In this document: positions 1 through 8,847 of the stretch, one piece after another | Layout of the letters: each line of letters begins with the position of its first letter | How positions within the stretch are numbered: the first letter of the stretch is position 1 | Assembly: GCF_011397115.1 (NCBI RefSeq) | Contig: NZ_AP022822.1 | Coordinates: 1,656,001-1,720,000 of the forward strand | Reading direction: 5' to 3' | Length of the DNA stretch: 64,000 nucleotides | DNA from: Enterococcus saigonensis | Lineage (GTDB): Bacteria; Bacillota; Bacilli; Lactobacillales; Enterococcaceae | The notes under the pieces: model-generated | Databases searched by the model: none | What the model was told of the DNA's origin: nothing | The model's input: the letters and a program-made list of their open reading frames with translations, nothing else | Program-made: the position numbers and the translations under genes

Positions 1-18
1 AGCCCCTCCTTTATTTTT

Positions 19-42
19 AGTTTACCGATTTCACCGTAAACT
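19..42. promoter_or_regulatory. Inverted repeat upstream of the FUSC-like gene
   Basis: AGTTTAC and GTAAACT form a perfect 7-bp inverted repeat separated by 10 bp, about 105 bp before the first gene. There is no T-run, so it looks more like a protein-binding operator than a terminator. The regulator is unknown. The window starts just to the left, so the upstream gene cannot be seen. Confidence 0.3.
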
Positions 43-146
43 GGCAATCTTAATGGATTTTCGTTATCATATTTATAGAGCAACTACTAAAGTAAATCTT
101 AAACAGCTATTTATTCAAGCTAATTTTATAGAACAGGAGCTAAAAA

Positions 147-752
147 ATGCGATTAGGACGTTTTCGAATCGGAATGAGAACCATGAAGACTGCATTAGCA
201 GTAATGCTTTGTATCTTGCTTTTTCACTTTATCGATCGTGGTCAACCCTTGATTGCGGCACTAGCTGCTGTCTTTTCACTACGACAAGATCTAACTACAA
301 CTGTATCTTTTGGCAAATCCCGGGTCTTAGGCAACTCAATTGGTGGGATTGCCGCCATTCTTTATTTTTTTATCAAACAATATTTTCATCATGATTTCCT
401 AGTGGAGCTCATTGCCTTACCAATTTTTGTCGCCTTGGTAATTATCATCTCAGATGGTATTAATAATAATTCAGGTATTATTTCAGCAATTGCTACGATG
501 CTTTTAATTACACTAAGCGTAACCGAAAGCCAATCTGTTTATTTTGCTATTGATCGCGTGTTAGATACATTTATCGGGACATTTATCGCCCTAGTAATTA
601 ACTTTATTTTACGCCCGCCTACCGATGAAAAGGAAAAAGAAATTACCGAAGACTTAGTTGAGTTAAAGCAAAAAGAAGAAAAACTACATTTTATGTTGGC
701 TGAAGTTCAAAATGAAATCAAGAAAAAGAACGAAGAAGGAGATGGCCGTTAA
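147..752 (+). CDS. FUSC / aromatic acid exporter family (DUF939-type) membrane protein
   Basis: A 201-residue integral membrane protein. The N-terminal half carries about four hydrophobic segments (roughly residues 14-30, 50-80, 82-100, 105-155), with the GxxxGmRTmKTALAV start and the late 'GT..ALVINFILRPP' segment typical of the FUSC/ArAE_1 family. The last 45 residues are a charged, probably coiled-coil cytoplasmic tail rich in Glu and Lys. Family members are proposed exporters or membrane organisers; the substrate is not known. AGGAGC lies 8 nt before the ATG. The downstream gene is convergent and only 15 bp away. The family call is good, the function is not established. Confidence 0.75.
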   Translation: MRLGRFRIGMRTMKTALAVMLCILLFHFIDRGQPLIAALAAVFSLRQDLTTTVSFGKSRVLGNSIGGIAAILYFFIKQYFHHDFLVELIALPIFVALVIIISDGINNNSGIISAIATMLLITLSVTESQSVYFAIDRVLDTFIGTFIALVINFILRPPTDEKEKEITEDLVELKQKEEKLHFMLAEVQNEIKKKNEEGDGR

Positions 753-767
753 TTGCCATCTCCTTTT

Positions 768-1898
768 TTACCCAAAATAGGCTAACAATGTACCCGCTGC
801 AACAGCAGAACCAATAATGCCTGCTACATTTGGTCCCATTGCATGCATTAATAAATAATTGGTCGGATCATTTTTCAAACCTTCTTTATGCACTACGCGG
901 GCAGCCATTGGTACAGCAGAAACACCTGCCGCACCAATCATAGGATTTACTTCTCCTTTTGTTAATTTACACATCAATTTGCCAAACAAAACGCCTGCTG
1001 CAGTTCCAATTGCAAAAGCAAATAATCCCAAAATAATAATCTTAATGGTTTCCAGAGATAAGAAAATATCAGCTTCTGCTTTTGCCCCAACAGTTATGCC
1101 CAATAAAATAGTGATACTATACATCATAGCATTTTGCAAAGTCTCTGCTAATTTAGGAACTACTTGTGATTCGCGAATTAAATTTCCCAACATTAAACAT
1201 CCAATTAACGTTGTTGCTGCCGGAACTACCAATGCTACAAAAATTGTCGTAAAAATCGGAAAAATAATTCTTTCCACTTTTGTGACGGTCCGTTGCATTT
1301 GCATTTTAATTTTTCGTTCTTCTTTTGTAGTCAAAACATTAATAATTGGCGGTTGAATTAATGGTACCAAAGCCATATAAGAATACGCAGCAATGGCTAT
1401 CACAGATAATAAGTGGGGGGCTAACCGAGTCGTTAAATAAATAGCTGTTGGGCCATCTGCTCCACCAATAATTCCCGTAGCTGCTGCTTCTGGTCCTGTC
1501 ATTCCTAAAAAAATAGCACCAAAAAAAGCCGCAAAAATTCCAAATTGTGCTGCCGCCCCTAAAAGCAATGTTTTAGGATTTGCAATCAAAGGACCAAAGT
1601 CAGTCGATGCACCTAAACACAAAAAGATTAATGGTGGATAAATTCCCAGGTTCGTTCCTTGATACAAATAATACAAAAGCCCCCCTGGTTCAACTTCTGT
1701 CGGACTAGCAAAAATTCCTGTTAACGGTAAATTTACTAATAAAATACCAAATGAAATGGGCAAAAGTAAATAAGGTTCATATTCTTTGAAAATGGCTAAA
1801 AATAAAAAGATAATAGCAATTAAAATCATAATAAACTGTTTTCCTGTCATGCCAGCAAAACCAGACGTTTCGATCATATTTTTGATAATCTCAGTCAT
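768..1898 (-). CDS. oadB: Sodium ion-translocating decarboxylase beta subunit (OadB/GcdB/MmdB family)
   Basis: A 376-residue polytopic membrane protein of the usual length for the beta subunits of oxaloacetate, methylmalonyl-CoA or glutaconyl-CoA decarboxylases, which couple decarboxylation of carboxybiotin to Na+ export. Signature stretches are present: 'CLGASTDFGPL' near residue 96, 'GIIGGADGPTAIYL' near 143 with the conserved Asp, and the C-terminal 'GAAGVSAVPMAARVV' and 'GPNVAGIIGSAVAAG'. The ATG overlaps the stop of the 41-residue gene upstream by 8 bp, so the two are translationally coupled. No carboxyltransferase (alpha) or biotin-carrier gene lies in the window, so the substrate cannot be assigned. 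The symbol names the family rather than a proven oxaloacetate activity. Confidence 0.85.
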   Translation of the reverse strand: MTEIIKNMIETSGFAGMTGKQFIMILIAIIFLFLAIFKEYEPYLLLPISFGILLVNLPLTGIFASPTEVEPGGLLYYLYQGTNLGIYPPLIFLCLGASTDFGPLIANPKTLLLGAAAQFGIFAAFFGAIFLGMTGPEAAATGIIGGADGPTAIYLTTRLAPHLLSVIAIAAYSYMALVPLIQPPIINVLTTKEERKIKMQMQRTVTKVERIIFPIFTTIFVALVVPAATTLIGCLMLGNLIRESQVVPKLAETLQNAMMYSITILLGITVGAKAEADIFLSLETIKIIILGLFAFAIGTAAGVLFGKLMCKLTKGEVNPMIGAAGVSAVPMAARVVHKEGLKNDPTNYLLMHAMGPNVAGIIGSAVAAGTLLAYFG

Positions 1899-2016
1899 CT
1901 TTCATCTCCTTAAAAATTTTTTTAAACAAAACTAATGCTCCTCCTAGTGCTGCTAAAACGAAAAAGACCAATAACATAGCCACTAGTGTAATCATTCCCG
2001 CTTCTATTAAAGTCAT
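1891..2016 (-). CDS. Small membrane subunit of the sodium-pump decarboxylase (OadG/OadH-like, 41 aa)
   Basis: This frame encodes 41 residues: an N-terminal acidic turn, one strong transmembrane helix (about residues 7-31, LVAMLLVFFVLAALGGALVL) and a short Lys-rich cytoplasmic tail ending KDD. A GGAGG-type ribosome site lies just before the ATG. Its TGA overlaps the start of the oadB-like gene (shared ATGACTGA). Size, topology and position fit the small gamma-type or OadH-type subunit that anchors these decarboxylases. It lacks the longer Pro/Ala-rich tail of classical OadG. The identification rests on context and topology, not sequence identity. Confidence 0.65.
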   Translation of the reverse strand: MTLIEAGMITLVAMLLVFFVLAALGGALVLFKKIFKEMKDD

Positions 2017-2091
2017 TTTCTCCTCCTTTATTCTTATTACTTTAATTGTAACAAAATGCCCATAAGACACAAAATGAAAACGAGTTCAAAA

Positions 2092-2154
2092 AAAAGCCAA
2101 GTCTGGCACCTTTTATAACGTGCACGTTTTAAGGCACTTAAGACTTGGCTTTTT
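2092..2154 (-). terminator. Extended hairpin terminator between oadB pair and FtsX gene
   Basis: The outer stem AAGCCAAGTCT/AGACTTGGCTT (11 bp) encloses a small internal loop and an apical perfect palindrome, AACGTGCACGTT. A/T runs lie on both sides. It follows the permease stop codon on the minus strand and is longer than a usual intrinsic terminator. Confidence 0.7.
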
Positions 2155-2156
2155 TC

Positions 2157-5100
2157 TTATTCATTTGATTTTAACGCCTCTATCATATCCACATTTTTTA
2201 ACTTAATATATATAAAAATCCCAACAAGTATTGTAAAGAAAATTGTAATAAGACTCGCATAGAGATAACTCAAAGGCTGAATAACTGGCGAAAACATCAC
2301 CATGTCCAACTCAACTGTCTTCAAGACAAAATCATGTTCGATTTTACCTAAAACTAGGCCGAATAAAATACCAAAAATAGTTAAAATAATATTTTCTCGA
2401 TAAATGTACATGGTTAATTCATTATCATAAAATCCCAACACCTTAATAGTTGAAAGTTCGCGAATTCGTTCTGAGATATTAATATTATTTAAATTATATA
2501 AAACGATAAAAGCTAAAAGCCCGGCTGATATAATCAAAACCCATACAACAATTGTTAAAGCTTGTGTTGTGTCATCTAGTGCATGTAAGGAATCTGATAA
2601 AAAGCTCACATTCACAACTTCAGGATTTTCCATTAATTTCTCAGCGACATCTTTTTCTTGACTGCTACTCAAATCCTTTTTAAAAAGTAAAAAAGCAGCA
2701 TTATATTCAGGTTTTCTCTGAAAAACTTGTTCATAATAAGATGGACTTAAATAAGCAAAATGACCGGTATAATTTTCCGCAATTCCAGCGACTTTAATTG
2801 GATAACTTTGTTTATCTGTATCTTTTAAATGAATTGTATCTCCAATTTTTATATTAAATAGTTGTGCCAATTTCTCATTAATAACTGCACCTTTATTTTG
2901 CAGTTGGTATTCTCGCGTGCTTTGACGGTTATTTAATAAAATGAATTCATTTAAATTTTGAGCTTTTTGTGGTACATACACACTGACATCTTGCGGTGTT
3001 TTATCGTGTCCTGAAATTGTAAAGGTCTCTATGCTAACGGCCAAACTATCTTTGTAGCGATTTAATTGTTTAACTTCTCTTTCGTAACGTGTTTCATTAT
3101 TCTTATTGGTATCACTAAATGAAACAACAGCTTGGTAATGCCACAATTTCTCAAATTGCAGTGGAATAATATCTGTAATAGAATCCCGCAAGCCAAATCC
3201 AGTGACGATCATCGCTGTACATCCCGCAATTCCAACCACCGTCATCAACATTCGTAATTTATACCGGAATAAATTACGCAAGGTTACTTTTTGATTAAAA
3301 TTTAGTCGTTTCCACAATGGTTTAATATTTTCTAGCCACACTCTTTTTCCTGCCTTTGGTGCTTTAGGACGCAATAAAGTTGCAGGAGGGACAATTAAAT
3401 CCAATCGCACTGTCAACATAGCTACACCTACTGTACAAATCAACCCAACCATAATACCAATGATTGTGTAATTCAAATACCACGGTGTGACAAAAGAAGG
3501 TAAATTATACAATTGACCATAGGCATCGATAATAATACTTGGAAATAGGTTAAAGCCAACCAGCAACCCTAATAGTGAACCGATAATTCCCGCTAAGAAA
3601 GAATAAATAAAGAATTTTAAAGCTATTTCAGCATTTCGATAACCTAAAGCTTTGAAGGTTCCGATTTCTCCTCTTTTTTCTTCCACCATTCTCGTCATGG
3701 TAGTCAAGCTGACTAAGGCAGCAATCAAGTAAAAAATTAGTGGAAAAACAGTGGCTAACGATGTAATGCGATCAGCATTTTGTTTGTATTCGGTATAGCC
3801 TGGATTATCATTACGATCACTAAAAATATACTCTGCCGGCTTCAAGTTTTCTAACCGTTTTTTTTCATTTTTTAATTGTAGCTCAGCATCCAAAAGTTTT
3901 GGCATGTTGGTGCTTGTTTGTTTCTGAAATTCGATTAATTGCTGCTGATACACTTTTTCACTGCCAGCAATTTCAGTCTCAGCTTTTTTTGTTGTTACGT
4001 CAGCTTTTTCTTTTGTTTCTATCAATTTTGCTTTTGCTTCTTTAAGTTCAGCGGCTTTATCTTGTAGCGTTTTTTTAGCTTGGTCTAATTTTACTTCTGC
4101 TTGTGCCAAACTCCGCTCTTTTTCTTCAATTTCACTTAAATCCAACGTGGATGTTGTTTCGGTATTTGTCAACTGTGTCAATTGTCTTTTTAAAGTATCT
4201 ATACGGTTGATAATTTCTTTTTGTACGGCTACGACATCTGCAAGTGTGATATTTTCTTCATCCCACTTCTCAATACTTTCGTTTAATTGCGCGTCTCCTA
4301 TTAATTCTGCCAACGCTAAAAGCGAACTTTTTTCCTCACTAATTTCTTTTTTGAGGGTTTCTTCGTCAGAAGACAATTGTTCTAATTTGTCTTTCAAATT
4401 ATTGCCATTATCAATTTTTTCTTGAGTTTGCTGGATGGCCAGATCATTAGGATTAGCAGTTGATGTTGTCGTAGCTGCTTTACGCTGTGCAGCCACTTCT
4501 GCTTGTTCTTGTGCCAACAATTGTCCCTGCTGATTTAAATCTTCGTTTTGTTGCTGGAGTTCTTTTTCTTGCTCCTCCAACTTATTGGCTATGTTTTCTT
4601 GTTCTTTCTTGCCTGATTCTATTTTAGCTGCTAACTCTTTTTTCGCATTTTCAATTTTTTCTTTTGCTCTTTTTAATTTGTTTTCGCCATCATCTAACGT
4701 TTTTTCCCCTTGTGTGATTTCAGCTTGAACTATTTTTAACTGTTCTTGAGCTTGTTCTTTTACTTCCTTTAGACGTTGTTGTGGTCTTTGACGTAGTTTT
4801 CTACGTAAACTTTTGATTCCTTCATCTGTTATCTTTTCATAAGTTTTGGAATATGCTGTGTGCTTTTTACTTTCTTTAAACTGAACCAAAATGCGACTAT
4901 AACTTGGCAAATTTAAGTCATTTTCATGGACTACTGCAAAATAATCTATTGTGCCACTGCCAACGTTTGTACTGCCGCGTTTAATGTTTTCAATATATTC
5001 TGGACTATTCACGAAACCAACAACTTTAAACTCACGTTTTTTTAGTTGTTGTTTTGGATCGTCATCTATTGCTACGATAAATTTATCGCCAATACGATAA

Positions 5101-5522
5101 TCTTTATTGTAATCAGCTAAATTATCTAGTGCAATTTCTCCTGAATTTTTTGGTAAACGTCCTTTAACTACGTAATAGTCGTTGATATCTTGCTGCGCGG
5201 TGTAGCCAAAAAAGCGCAAGACTTGATTTTTATCGCTTAAATTTAAATCAACTGAATATTCAGGCATCGCTTTTGCCACATGATTATCTTCTTTGATTAA
5301 ATCAAGGTCTGTCGTGGATAAGCCAAGCGTTGAGATCACTGTTGCATCTGCCAATTTTTGCTGATCGTAATAATTATCACTGGATGTGATCATATCAGGC
5401 CCGGTTGCACCGATACCGACAAAAAAAGCAGTTCCTAAAAAGATTATTCCAAGAATCGATAAAAATCGTGCCGGAGAATTTCTGATCTCTCGCAGACTAG
5501 TTTTGAGTAATGCGTTTTTCAT
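2157..5522 (-). CDS. FtsX-like ABC transporter permease with large extracellular coiled coil
   Basis: A 1121-residue permease of the MacB/FtsX superfamily in its duplicated form. There is an N-terminal transmembrane helix (about residues 15-35), an extracellular domain, then roughly 320 residues of charged heptad-like Lys/Glu/Gln sequence (about 230-560). The first FtsX core of three helices follows (about 600-720), then a second transmembrane start near 780, a second extracellular domain, and a terminal FtsX core. 'GTFKALGYRNAEI' and 'STIKVLGFYDNEL' mark the two cores. The chosen ATG has GGTGAT 8 nt upstream and lies just past the ATPase stop. The family includes peptide-resistance and lipoprotein or cell-wall systems; the substrate is unknown. 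Confidence 0.85.
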   Translation of the reverse strand: MKNALLKTSLREIRNSPARFLSILGIIFLGTAFFVGIGATGPDMITSSDNYYDQQKLADATVISTLGLSTTDLDLIKEDNHVAKAMPEYSVDLNLSDKNQVLRFFGYTAQQDINDYYVVKGRLPKNSGEIALDNLADYNKDYRIGDKFIVAIDDDPKQQLKKREFKVVGFVNSPEYIENIKRGSTNVGSGTIDYFAVVHENDLNLPSYSRILVQFKESKKHTAYSKTYEKITDEGIKSLRRKLRQRPQQRLKEVKEQAQEQLKIVQAEITQGEKTLDDGENKLKRAKEKIENAKKELAAKIESGKKEQENIANKLEEQEKELQQQNEDLNQQGQLLAQEQAEVAAQRKAATTTSTANPNDLAIQQTQEKIDNGNNLKDKLEQLSSDEETLKKEISEEKSSLLALAELIGDAQLNESIEKWDEENITLADVVAVQKEIINRIDTLKRQLTQLTNTETTSTLDLSEIEEKERSLAQAEVKLDQAKKTLQDKAAELKEAKAKLIETKEKADVTTKKAETEIAGSEKVYQQQLIEFQKQTSTNMPKLLDAELQLKNEKKRLENLKPAEYIFSDRNDNPGYTEYKQNADRITSLATVFPLIFYLIAALVSLTTMTRMVEEKRGEIGTFKALGYRNAEIALKFFIYSFLAGIIGSLLGLLVGFNLFPSIIIDAYGQLYNLPSFVTPWYLNYTIIGIMVGLICTVGVAMLTVRLDLIVPPATLLRPKAPKAGKRVWLENIKPLWKRLNFNQKVTLRNLFRYKLRMLMTVVGIAGCTAMIVTGFGLRDSITDIIPLQFEKLWHYQAVVSFSDTNKNNETRYEREVKQLNRYKDSLAVSIETFTISGHDKTPQDVSVYVPQKAQNLNEFILLNNRQSTREYQLQNKGAVINEKLAQLFNIKIGDTIHLKDTDKQSYPIKVAGIAENYTGHFAYLSPSYYEQVFQRKPEYNAAFLLFKKDLSSSQEKDVAEKLMENPEVVNVSFLSDSLHALDDTTQALTIVVWVLIISAGLLAFIVLYNLNNINISERIRELSTIKVLGFYDNELTMYIYRENIILTIFGILFGLVLGKIEHDFVLKTVELDMVMFSPVIQPLSYLYASLITIFFTILVGIFIYIKLKNVDMIEALKSNE

Positions 5523-5529
5523 GCTACTA

Positions 5530-6231
5530 TCACCACGCAATCTCTTCAATCGGAAGTGGATTTTCATTTAAAGTAATACTTCTGACCTTGGCATCATTAA
5601 TTTTAATGACACGATCGGCCATAGGAGCAATTGCTGAATTATGGGTAATAATTATGACTGTCGTTTCAAATTCTGTTGCTGTATCTTTCAAAATTTCTAA
5701 AATTTGTTTTCCTGTTTCATAATCCAGTGCTCCTGTTGGTTCATCACAAAGTAAAATTTTAGGTTTTTTAGCCAAAGCACGAGCAATCGTCACGCGCTGT
5801 TGTTCTCCTCCAGACAATTGTGCAGGAAAATTATTCATGCGCTTACCTAATCCAACTTTTAACAAGACCTCCTCAGCATCCATTGCGTCTTCTACAATTT
5901 GTGAGGCTAATTCCACATTTTCTTTTGCAGTTAAATTAGGAACTAAATTATAAAATTGGAAGACAAAACCGACATCGTTTCTTCTATATCCTGTCAATTG
6001 TTTCGCATCAAAACGTGCGATATCTGTTCCATCTACTGTAACTTGTCCACTATCACAGGTGTCCATGCCACCTAGTATGTTTAAAACAGTCGACTTTCCA
6101 GCACCACTTGGCCCTAAAATAACAGCTATCTCACCTTTTTCAACACTAAAGGTAACATTATCGTTAGCAATGATTTCCGTATCTCCCATCTGATACTTTT
6201 TCACTTCGTTAAAAACTTCAATATAACTCAT
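5530..6231 (-). CDS. ABC transporter ATP-binding protein (LolD/MacB-type)
   Basis: A 233-residue ATPase with all nucleotide-binding motifs: Walker A GPSGAGKST near residue 40, Q-loop 'FVFQFYNLVPNLT', signature LSGGEQQR near 138, Walker B 'ILLCDEPTGALD', and switch His in 'VIIITHNS'. The 'EPTGALD' form is typical of ATPases that serve FtsX-type permeases. The stop lies 7 bp before the permease start, so the two form an operon and almost certainly one complex. No linked two-component system is present, unlike many bacitracin or peptide-sensing systems of this family. Confidence 0.93.
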   Translation of the reverse strand: MSYIEVFNEVKKYQMGDTEIIANDNVTFSVEKGEIAVILGPSGAGKSTVLNILGGMDTCDSGQVTVDGTDIARFDAKQLTGYRRNDVGFVFQFYNLVPNLTAKENVELASQIVEDAMDAEEVLLKVGLGKRMNNFPAQLSGGEQQRVTIARALAKKPKILLCDEPTGALDYETGKQILEILKDTATEFETTVIIITHNSAIAPMADRVIKINDAKVRSITLNENPLPIEEIAW

Positions 6232-6370
6232 AAAATTAGCCCCTTATAAAAAAATTCTCGTTAAATTAAGTTTACCACAAGATATTTTTTTAATGAAAAT
6301 TCAACTTAGAAAAACACACTTTTATTTGGCAGAAAATAAAATAACTAAAAAGATATTTACCAAAATAAAA

Positions 6371-6400
6371 AAACGACAACCAAAATTTTGGCTGTCGTTA
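6371..6400 (-). terminator. Intrinsic terminator of nagA
   Basis: AACGACA-CC / GG-TGTCGTT stem around an AAAATTTT centre, followed on the minus strand by seven T. It lies just after the nagA stop. The A-run on the other side may give weak termination in the opposite direction. Confidence 0.8.
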
Positions 6401-6417
6401 AAAAAATACTATTTAAA

Positions 6418-7566
6418 TTAAGCTTCGTAACGTTTTACACCATCTAAATAAGTAGCTACTAAGGTCATGTCTGGATTTAAGACAATAAAGTCAGCATCCC
6501 GTCCATTTTTAATCAAACCACACTTGTCATCAATCTTACAACTAACAGCGGGAACCCAAGTTGCCATCATAATTGCTTCTTCTGGAGTAGCAATTTCCCA
6601 ATCTACGACATTCTTAATAGCTTCTTTTAATTTCAAAATACTACCAGCCAAATTGCCTTCTTTCATTCGAGCTGTTCCCTCTTTTACTACAACAGGGAAC
6701 TCACCCAAAATATAGTCGCCATCTGGCATGCCACCTGCCATCATGCAATCTGTAATTAATGCTACATGGTCATGGCCAGCTTTTTCCATTAAAATTTCAG
6801 CAGCTTGTGGATGAACATGGTGTCCGTCACAAATCAATTCAGAAAAGACATGTTGTAAACTAAGTAGCGCACCTACCATACCTGGTTCGCGATGATTCAA
6901 TCCACGCATCCCATTATAAGCGTGTACAAATACATTTGCTCCAGCTTCAACTGCTTCTGTTGCTTCTTCTAATGTCGCATTACTATGCCCTAAAGCTACT
7001 ACGACACCTTCTCTCGTCACTTGATTAACAAACTCTTTAACGCCTTGACGTTCAGGTGCTAAAGCAATTTTTTTAATTAAACCACCAGATGCCTCTTGCC
7101 ATTCATGGAAAGTATCAATATCTGGATCACCAAAGTAAGATGGGTTTTGCGCACCCTTGTGTTCTTCTGTAAAATATGGTCCTTCAAAATAGATCCCTTG
7201 AATTTTTGCACCTTTTACTTCTTGATACGTATCGCCAATCGTTTTAGCAACGTCTTTTAATAATTCTTTTGTAGAAGTTAAAGTCGTTGGTAGGTAAGAA
7301 GTCACACCACATTCTAACAACCCTTCAGACATAATCTTCAAACCTTCAGCATTATTGTCCATAACATCTTGGTTTTTATAGCCGTGAATATGTGTGTCCA
7401 CTAAACCTGGGGCAATCCATTTGCCACTGTGGTCGATAACATCTGCATCTTTTTCAGGTAATTCAGCATAATAGCTACCAAATTTTCCATCAATAATTTC
7501 TAAATAGCCTGCAGATTTAGTATCAGAATTTAAGAAAAACTTGTCAGCATAAATAAATGTCCGCAT
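6418..7566 (-). CDS. nagA: N-acetylglucosamine-6-phosphate deacetylase
   Basis: A 382-residue amidohydrolase that converts GlcNAc-6-P to GlcN-6-P and acetate during amino-sugar and cell-wall recycling. The metal-site motif 'DTHIHGYK' lies near residue 57, with metal-ligand His in 'ALGHSNAT' and 'VFVHAYNGM', and catalytic Asp in 'ALITDCMMAGG'. The length is normal. AAAGGAG lies 8 nt before the ATG. It appears monocistronic, with its own terminator; nagB is not in the window. No cre-like site was found in the short upstream gap. Confidence 0.95.
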   Translation of the reverse strand: MRTFIYADKFFLNSDTKSAGYLEIIDGKFGSYYAELPEKDADVIDHSGKWIAPGLVDTHIHGYKNQDVMDNNAEGLKIMSEGLLECGVTSYLPTTLTSTKELLKDVAKTIGDTYQEVKGAKIQGIYFEGPYFTEEHKGAQNPSYFGDPDIDTFHEWQEASGGLIKKIALAPERQGVKEFVNQVTREGVVVALGHSNATLEEATEAVEAGANVFVHAYNGMRGLNHREPGMVGALLSLQHVFSELICDGHHVHPQAAEILMEKAGHDHVALITDCMMAGGMPDGDYILGEFPVVVKEGTARMKEGNLAGSILKLKEAIKNVVDWEIATPEEAIMMATWVPAVSCKIDDKCGLIKNGRDADFIVLNPDMTLVATYLDGVKRYEA

Positions 7567-7641
7567 TTAAATCGCTCCTTTGATTTACTATCTTAAAATT
7601 ACTCCTTCTTTTAACAGAAGTCAAGAAAGGTCTAAACCATT

Positions 7642-8475
7642 TTAAAGATTTGTAATCCGTTTCACAGAGCTAGATATTTTAAAGTATTTCTCTCCTTGTT
7701 CATTTTTACCTTGCGCTTCATAAATCAAACCTTCTAACCGGAAAAGCTCTTCTAAATAATAATAACTTTTTTGTTTTCGCACCATTTCTGCACCATTTTT
7801 CACGATAACCAATGCTTCGTCATACCGCTTTTCTCGGTATAAAAACAAACCGTAATTATAAAAAACTTTTGCAAGGCGGCAATCAATACGCTCATTAGGT
7901 AATGTATAAAAAAGCTCCATACTATAAGCTAGATTAAACTCTCCTTCTTTTTTTTGACCTAAATCCACTTGTACTCTTCCAATACAAGAAATTAATTGAA
8001 TTTCATTAGAAGAAATAAAATGTTTGTCCACTTGAAATGTATAAGAAAGTCCATGTTTCAAATGCTGCAAAGACGATTCGAGGTCTTTTCCTAGAAAATA
8101 TTCGCAACTGCCTAAATAATAATAGTATAATTGTAAGTCTGTATCCAAATACAATTGATCTAAAACATCTGGCTGATTTAACAATGCGTTTAATTTTGTA
8201 TATTCTTTATGGAAAAAGTGATAGGCCATTTGATCAAGCAATAAATTTACCTTTCGAATCTCCTTAGAGTGAAGCGTCATAATTTGATCAATAGTTACGC
8301 CTAGTCGTTCGCACAAATTCTGCATCACCAAGACATTTGGCAACTCTTCGTCATTTTCGATGCGACTCAAAACGCTTTGAGAACAAATATTTTGCGACAA
8401 CATTTTTTGTGTTAATTTACGATCTTTGCGAATCTGTTTTAATGCTTGCCCAAAAGAAACATTTTCTGCTGTCAT
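7642..8475 (-). CDS. HTH-type transcriptional regulator with TPR-like C-terminus (Rgg/PlcR-like architecture)
   Basis: A 277-residue protein. Residues 9-65 form a Cro/C1-type helix-turn-helix ('LTQKMLSQNICSQSVLSRIE'). The remainder is all-helical with repeats that look like tetratricopeptides ('YYLGSCEYFLGKD', 'VFYNYGLFLYREKRYDEAL', 'RLEGLIYEAQGKN'). This matches RRNPP-type regulators, which bind short signalling peptides, but no peptide gene is evident next to it. The ATG was chosen because GGAGG lies 11 nt upstream; an in-frame TTG would swallow that site. It is read toward nagA and divergent from the small gene that follows. Confidence 0.75.
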   Translation of the reverse strand: MTAENVSFGQALKQIRKDRKLTQKMLSQNICSQSVLSRIENDEELPNVLVMQNLCERLGVTIDQIMTLHSKEIRKVNLLLDQMAYHFFHKEYTKLNALLNQPDVLDQLYLDTDLQLYYYYLGSCEYFLGKDLESSLQHLKHGLSYTFQVDKHFISSNEIQLISCIGRVQVDLGQKKEGEFNLAYSMELFYTLPNERIDCRLAKVFYNYGLFLYREKRYDEALVIVKNGAEMVRKQKSYYYLEELFRLEGLIYEAQGKNEQGEKYFKISSSVKRITNL

Positions 8476-8608
8476 TACGCGATCTGCCTCCAATTATGCG
8501 AATTAGCATTACCCTTTTTGTATATTTTATCACATAATACCCGCAAAGGCGCTACCGAAAACAAGCAACTTTTTATCATTATGTGGAAAAATTTAGGAGG
8601 ATTTTGGA

Positions 8609-8785
8609 ATGAAACAACAAGCAAATGTTATTTTTAAGTGGCAAGATGAACAATTTTCAGGCTGGATTGAAAAGGAGTATCAAAATTCGTTTTTAATCAA
8701 TGTGACAAACCCGAATGAGGAATTAGAGACGAAGTATGCCAAGCGAATTATCATCAGTAAAAAAGCCTGCCAACGGCTCTCATAA
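8609..8785 (+). CDS. Small conserved-looking protein, 58 aa
   Basis: A clear small gene: AGGAGG lies 8 nt before the ATG. The protein is polar and well balanced (VIFKWQDEQFSGWIEKEY near the start, 'KYAKRIIISKKACQRLS' at the end) with alternating hydrophobics that suggest a small beta-barrel, somewhat like DUF2187/YkvS-type proteins. No cysteine pair, signal or membrane helix is present. It is divergent from the HTH/TPR regulator, about 130 bp away, and is followed by an extended terminator. The function is unknown and the family suggestion is tentative. Confidence 0.65.
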   Translation: MKQQANVIFKWQDEQFSGWIEKEYQNSFLINVTNPNEELETKYAKRIIISKKACQRLS

Positions 8786-8847
8786 GAATGATCAAGCGCT
8801 TTACATATAATCTAATAACTTTATATACAACTTTCACATAGGTACAA

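Noticed and set aside
53..394. 113-codon frame at the left end
   Set aside because: It overlaps the FUSC-like gene in another frame, has no ribosome site and reads as cysteine-rich nonsense.
859..1356. 165-codon plus-strand frame inside the oadB gene
   Set aside because: It is antisense to a gene with clear family motifs, lacks a ribosome site and reads as low-complexity hydrophobic/basic text.
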